Notes under the pieces: generated by a model | Told to the model about the DNA's origin: nothing | The model's input: only the letters and a program-made list of their open reading frames with translations | The model's database searches: none | NCBI GenBank assembly: GCA_023246995.1 | Contig: JAHFHI010000042.1 | Coordinates: forward strand, 1-8,365 | Direction of reading: 5' to 3' | DNA: 8,365 nucleotides | From: Candidatus Omnitrophota bacterium | GTDB taxonomy: Bacteria; Omnitrophota; Omnitrophia; Omnitrophales; Aquincolibacteriaceae | Shown: one piece after another, positions 4,992 to 8,365 of the stretch | How positions within the stretch are numbered: position 1 is the first letter of the stretch | Layout: each line of letters starts with the position of its first letter | Program-made: the position numbers and the translations under genes

Positions 4992-6223
4992 GATTCATTG
5001 ATCGCAAGCAAAACAGGCTCGGGTTTTACGGAAACGGGCCGAAGAAGGTCCGTAAAGCTCCATTCTTTACGGACTCGCTGCAAAATAGCCATGGCAATAG
5101 CGCTCGCCATGGCAAAGGCCATAAATCCCACCCCATAGGTCCCGGCAGTTTGTTTGGACAATCCCAAAAGTGCTGGAAGGAAAAAACCGCCTAACCCGCC
5201 CGCAGCGCCGACAATGCCGGTAATGACTCCGATTTCTTTTTGAAAACGCAGGGGGACAAGCTGAAAAATAGCCCCGTTGCCCATCCCCAGGCAGCTCATG
5301 GCCAGAAAAATTACGCCCACTGCCAATGCAAGAGGGGGAAGTGCCGCAACCCCCAGCATCAGCGCCGCCACCATGGCGAAAAGGACCGTCAACATCCGGA
5401 CACCACCGAAGCGGTCCGCCAGATAGCCGCCCACAGGACGGAGAAAACTGCCGGCAAAAACGCAGAGCGCCGTCAGCTGTCCTGCGGCGACTTTTGAAAG
5501 ACCGTATTGGTCATAGAAAAAAATACCGAGAAAGCTGGCCAATCCCACAAAACCGCCGAAGGTAACTCCGTAGAAAAAGCAAAACCAAAAAGCGTCGGTT
5601 TCTTTCAGGATTGAAAAATAGTCCCTTAGTTTTTTGGGTTTGGGCTGGGATGGACTTTCCTTGGCCAAGAAGATAAATAACAAGAGGGTCAGAGTCACCG
5701 GGATCAGCGCCAAAGCGAAGACATTGCGCCAGCCGAGCCGCTCTGCCAGCGCGGGCGCAAATAAAGAAGCCAATACGGTTCCGCTATTGCCCGCCCCCGC
5801 AATACCTAAGGCCATCCCCTGATGCTGCGGAGGATACCACCGGCTCGCCAGCGGCAAGGCAACGGCAAAACTTCCTCCGGCAATGCCCAATAGAAAACCA
5901 AATCCGTAAACAGCGCTTAAGCTGGATCCGAAAAGCCAAATTCCGAGAAGCGGAATCATAAGAATTGATTGCCCCACGATTCCGGTTTTTTTGGGTCCGA
6001 GATGATCCACCAGAAACCCCAACGGAAGCCGCACCAAGGAGCCGCCGAGAATGGGAATAGCCGCCATCAGGCCTTTTTCGCCCGGCGTCAAACCAAAGTC
6101 TTTGGCGATGTAAACACCCAATACTCCCGCCAGGACCCAGACCATAAAGCTTATGTCGAAGTACAAAAAAGCGGAGAATAGCGTCGGCGGGTGACCGCTT
6201 CTCATAAAATCTCTGATTTTCAT
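4988..6223 (-). CDS. narK: NarK/NasA-family nitrate/nitrite transporter (MFS)
   Basis: A 411-residue inner-membrane protein with about 12 hydrophobic segments (roughly 15-38, 52-72, 79-99, 105-127, 137-160, 167-187, 212-236, 246-268, 276-296, 299-323, 332-352, 364-386). Both nitrate-signature regions are visible: GIAGAGNSG at 140-148 with the conserved N146, and GIVGAAGGLGGFFLP at 336-350. R65 (SLVRLPLG, second helix) and R262 (SFLRPVGG, eighth helix) fit the paired anion-binding arginines of NarK (R89 and R305 in E. coli). It most likely brings nitrate into the cytoplasm for the reductase encoded just upstream. Nitrite export or exchange cannot be excluded from sequence. It starts at an ATG that overlaps the reductase stop (ATGA), with AAGGAG seven bases upstream. 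It is a single 12-helix unit, not a fused double transporter. Confidence 0.95.
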   Translation of the reverse strand: MKIRDFMRSGHPPTLFSAFLYFDISFMVWVLAGVLGVYIAKDFGLTPGEKGLMAAIPILGGSLVRLPLGFLVDHLGPKKTGIVGQSILMIPLLGIWLFGSSLSAVYGFGFLLGIAGGSFAVALPLASRWYPPQHQGMALGIAGAGNSGTVLASLFAPALAERLGWRNVFALALIPVTLTLLLFIFLAKESPSQPKPKKLRDYFSILKETDAFWFCFFYGVTFGGFVGLASFLGIFFYDQYGLSKVAAGQLTALCVFAGSFLRPVGGYLADRFGGVRMLTVLFAMVAALMLGVAALPPLALAVGVIFLAMSCLGMGNGAIFQLVPLRFQKEIGVITGIVGAAGGLGGFFLPALLGLSKQTAGTYGVGFMAFAMASAIAMAILQRVRKEWSFTDLLRPVSVKPEPVLLAINES

Positions 6224-8361
6224 TTCGTGGCTCCTTTTTTATTCTTGAGCAGCAGATTTTGAAACTTCACAACCCTTACCGCCGCCTGCTTGTAGTTGGG
6301 CTCGCGGGAATAGGGATCGCAAATGTTGAGAGTCAGATTATTAACATTGGCCTCGGCGTAATGAAACGGCACAAAAATCTGGCCGGGTGCCACGGTCTCC
6401 GTGACCCTGACAATAATGCGCTCGATCGAGCCGCGGCGGGATTGCAGGCGGACATAATCGCCATGCTCGACTTTTAATTTCTGCGCGTCCCGCGAGTTGA
6501 TCTCCACCCAGGCCTCCGGGGACAAGCGATTAAGCAGCGGAATCTCGCCGGTCTTGGTCCGGGTGTGCCAATGCTCCACCGTCCGGCCCGTATTGAGCCA
6601 AAAGGGATAGTCTTCGTTAGGAATCTCGGGCGGAGCTTCGTTTTCAACGGCCCAAAGCCTGGCGCGGCCGTCCTCGGTTTGAAAAATCCCGTCCGCGTAA
6701 AGAGGAATGCTTTCATCCGGAGAGCGTTCGGAGTCTTCCGGAAAGGGCCACTGAACCCCGCCCGAGCGCTCGAGCAATTCATAAGAAAGCCCCGAATAAT
6801 CGCAGAGCCTCCCCTTTGAAACTTTCTTCCACTCCTCAAAGGCGTGTTCCGGTTTCGTCCACCCGGGAAACAGCCGGTCATGAACGCCGAGGCCTTTGGC
6901 AACTGTAAGAAAAATCTCAAAATCGGACTTGGCCTCCCCCGGAGGCTCCACCGCTTGATTCACCTTGCTCACGCGACGCTCGGAATTGGTGTAAGTCCCC
7001 TCTTTCTCACCCCATACGGCGGCCGGAAGCACCAGATCCGCGATTTCACTTGTGGGAATCGGGTGATAGCCGTCCTGCACCACCAGAAACTCGAGCTTCT
7101 GAAGCGCCAGGCGCAAAAAGTCCTGATTGGGAAACGAGACCAAAGGGTTGGTGGCAATAATCCATAACCCCTTGATCCTCCGGCTCAAAACGCCTTCGAT
7201 GATGTCCGGATAGGCAAGCCCGCGCGAGGCCGGAAGCTCGGATTCCTCGACGCCCCAAAGCGCGGAGAGTTCGGCCCGGTGCTCCGGATTTTCAAATTTC
7301 CGGTATCCGGGAAGACTTGAAGCAAACCCGCTTTCTCGCGTGCCCATGGCGTTGCACTGGCCGGTAATCGAAAAAGGCGCGGCCCCGATCCGGCCGATAT
7401 GGCCCGTGATGAGCGCCAAATTACAGATTGCATTAACCGTCTCGGTCCCCTGCGTGCTGTGATTGACCCCCATGGTCCAGCCGATAAATGGCGCCCGGGC
7501 TTTCGCATAAAGGACCGCGACTTTCTCGATGATTTCGGGCGAAAGGCCGGTCATTTCGCTCACCGCCAGCGGAGAATATTTTTCGATATGGGCCGAGAGT
7601 TCCTCAAAACCGGTCGTGTGGTTTCGGATATAGTCGTGATTCACAAGCCCTTTTTTAATCATCACATGGGCCATGGCATTCAAAAGGGCGATATCCGTAC
7701 GCGGTTTGAGGGGAAGAAAAATATCAGCCATCATCGCGGTTTTAGTCACGCGAGGATCGGCCACAATGAGCGTCCGGCTACGATTTTTCTCAAGACGATA
7801 ACAAAGAATCGGGTGATTGTCGGCAATGTTGGCGCCGATTAAAAAGATAAAATCCGCTTTTTCCAGATCCTCGTAATTGCCCGGCGGTCCATCGCTCCCG
7901 AACGAGCGTTTATAACCGGAAACCGCGCTTGCCATGCAGAGAGTGGTATTCCCGTCATAATTTTTAGTCCGGAAGCCCAACTGGATAAGCTTGCCGAGCG
8001 TATAAAACTCCTCGGTCACGAGCTGGCCCGTGCTGATGACGCCGAGAGCATCCAAGCCATGGCGGTCTTGAATCCCCCTGAATTTTTCAATCAGCGTGTT
8101 GATGGCCCATTCCCAGCCCACCCTTTGGAATTTTCCGCCTTCCACCTTCCGAAGCGGCCACTTGGCGCGGTTCGGGGCCGTAACCGCATAATGCTCGGCC
8201 AGACCCTTGGGACAAAGCCGCCCTTCATTGACGGGATGCTCGGGATTCCCCCGTACGCTCACGGGCTTCCCCTGCTTGACTCCGATAAACATGCCGCATC
8301 CGACCGAGCAGTAACCACAGGTGGTCGCCACCCAGCGCTCCGGAATTTTAGCCTTGGCCAT
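6220..8361 (-). CDS. narB: Assimilatory-type nitrate reductase, molybdenum catalytic subunit (NarB/NasA-like)
   Basis: A 713-residue molybdopterin oxidoreductase. One 4Fe-4S cluster is bound by C15-x2-C18-x3-C22-x27-C50, followed by K52, the lysine that relays electrons between cluster and pterin in this family. C142 in LCMASAVSGYKRSFGSDGPP is the expected molybdenum ligand. WTMGVNHSTQGTETVN and FSITGQCNAMGTRE in the middle, and a C-terminal pterin-dinucleotide domain from about 585 (NTGRTVEHWHTRTKTG; later DPYSREPNYKQAAVRV), are typical of assimilatory nitrate reductases. There is no Tat signal, so it is cytoplasmic. There is also no C-terminal BFD-like or flavin domain, so it resembles cyanobacterial NarB in length and probably takes electrons from ferredoxin or a separate subunit not seen here. 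T140 replaces the usual Arg two residues before the ligand. The ATG at 8361 is four bases from the window edge, so a further upstream start cannot be excluded. Formate dehydrogenase is less likely given the motifs and the adjacent nitrate transporter. Confidence 0.9.
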   Translation of the reverse strand: MAKAKIPERWVATTCGYCSVGCGMFIGVKQGKPVSVRGNPEHPVNEGRLCPKGLAEHYAVTAPNRAKWPLRKVEGGKFQRVGWEWAINTLIEKFRGIQDRHGLDALGVISTGQLVTEEFYTLGKLIQLGFRTKNYDGNTTLCMASAVSGYKRSFGSDGPPGNYEDLEKADFIFLIGANIADNHPILCYRLEKNRSRTLIVADPRVTKTAMMADIFLPLKPRTDIALLNAMAHVMIKKGLVNHDYIRNHTTGFEELSAHIEKYSPLAVSEMTGLSPEIIEKVAVLYAKARAPFIGWTMGVNHSTQGTETVNAICNLALITGHIGRIGAAPFSITGQCNAMGTRESGFASSLPGYRKFENPEHRAELSALWGVEESELPASRGLAYPDIIEGVLSRRIKGLWIIATNPLVSFPNQDFLRLALQKLEFLVVQDGYHPIPTSEIADLVLPAAVWGEKEGTYTNSERRVSKVNQAVEPPGEAKSDFEIFLTVAKGLGVHDRLFPGWTKPEHAFEEWKKVSKGRLCDYSGLSYELLERSGGVQWPFPEDSERSPDESIPLYADGIFQTEDGRARLWAVENEAPPEIPNEDYPFWLNTGRTVEHWHTRTKTGEIPLLNRLSPEAWVEINSRDAQKLKVEHGDYVRLQSRRGSIERIIVRVTETVAPGQIFVPFHYAEANVNNLTLNICDPYSREPNYKQAAVRVVKFQNLLLKNKKGATK
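6231..6236 (-). promoter_or_regulatory. Ribosome-binding site for narK
   Basis: AAGGAG within the last codons of the reductase gene, seven bases before the narK ATG at 6223. It is the best-placed site in the window and confirms the ATGA-overlap start. Confidence 0.75.
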
Positions 8362-8365
8362 GTAG

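Noticed and set aside
5089..5113. Repeated GCCATGGC palindromes near the 3' end of narK
   Set aside because: They encode Ala-Met-Ala in the last membrane segment. This is codon-level repetition, not a regulatory site.

Overview
This is a gene-dense stretch of bacterial DNA. Nine protein genes all lie on the minus strand and read from right to left: nitrate reductase (narB/nasA type), nitrate/nitrite transporter (narK/nasA type), pyruvate kinase (pyk), moaA, moaD, moaE, moeA, mobB, and the first 28 codons of mobA, which runs off the left edge. I see no RNA gene, mobile element, CRISPR array, intrinsic terminator or convincing internal promoter. The only non-coding gap longer than a few bases is the 20 bases between the transporter and pyk.

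Junctions are very tight: ATGA overlaps (narB/narK, pyk/moaA), 7-8 base overlaps (moaE/moeA, moeA/mobB, mobB/mobA) and 1-base gaps (moaA/moaD, moaD/moaE). This fits one polycistronic transcript whose promoter lies beyond the right edge. Several ribosome-binding sites sit inside the last codons of the preceding gene, so translational coupling is likely.

Functionally, the window is a nitrate-assimilation module joined to the pathway that makes its cofactor. NarK imports nitrate. The cytoplasmic reductase, with one 4Fe-4S cluster, bis-MGD molybdenum and no Tat signal, reduces it to nitrite. MoaA starts molybdopterin synthesis from GTP, MoaD and MoaE form molybdopterin synthase, MoeA inserts molybdate, and MobA (helped by MobB) adds GMP to make the guanine dinucleotide form that this reductase family needs. 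Nitrite reductase, moaC, a moaB/mogA-type adenylyltransferase and the MoaD-activating enzyme (moeB) are not in the window and must be encoded elsewhere. The outlier is pyruvate kinase, a glycolytic enzyme placed between transporter and cofactor genes.

The organism is a bacterium using the standard code (TGA and TAA both end real genes, and GTG starts occur), with GC content around the low-to-mid 50s by eye. The sequence does not let me name a phylum. I found no previously undescribed system. The notable points are the embedded pyruvate kinase and its unusual cation-site residues, an in-frame stop just before pyk, Gly-Gly codons that double as ribosome-binding sites, a strong hairpin in front of moeA, and an Arg-to-Thr change near the molybdenum-ligating cysteine.
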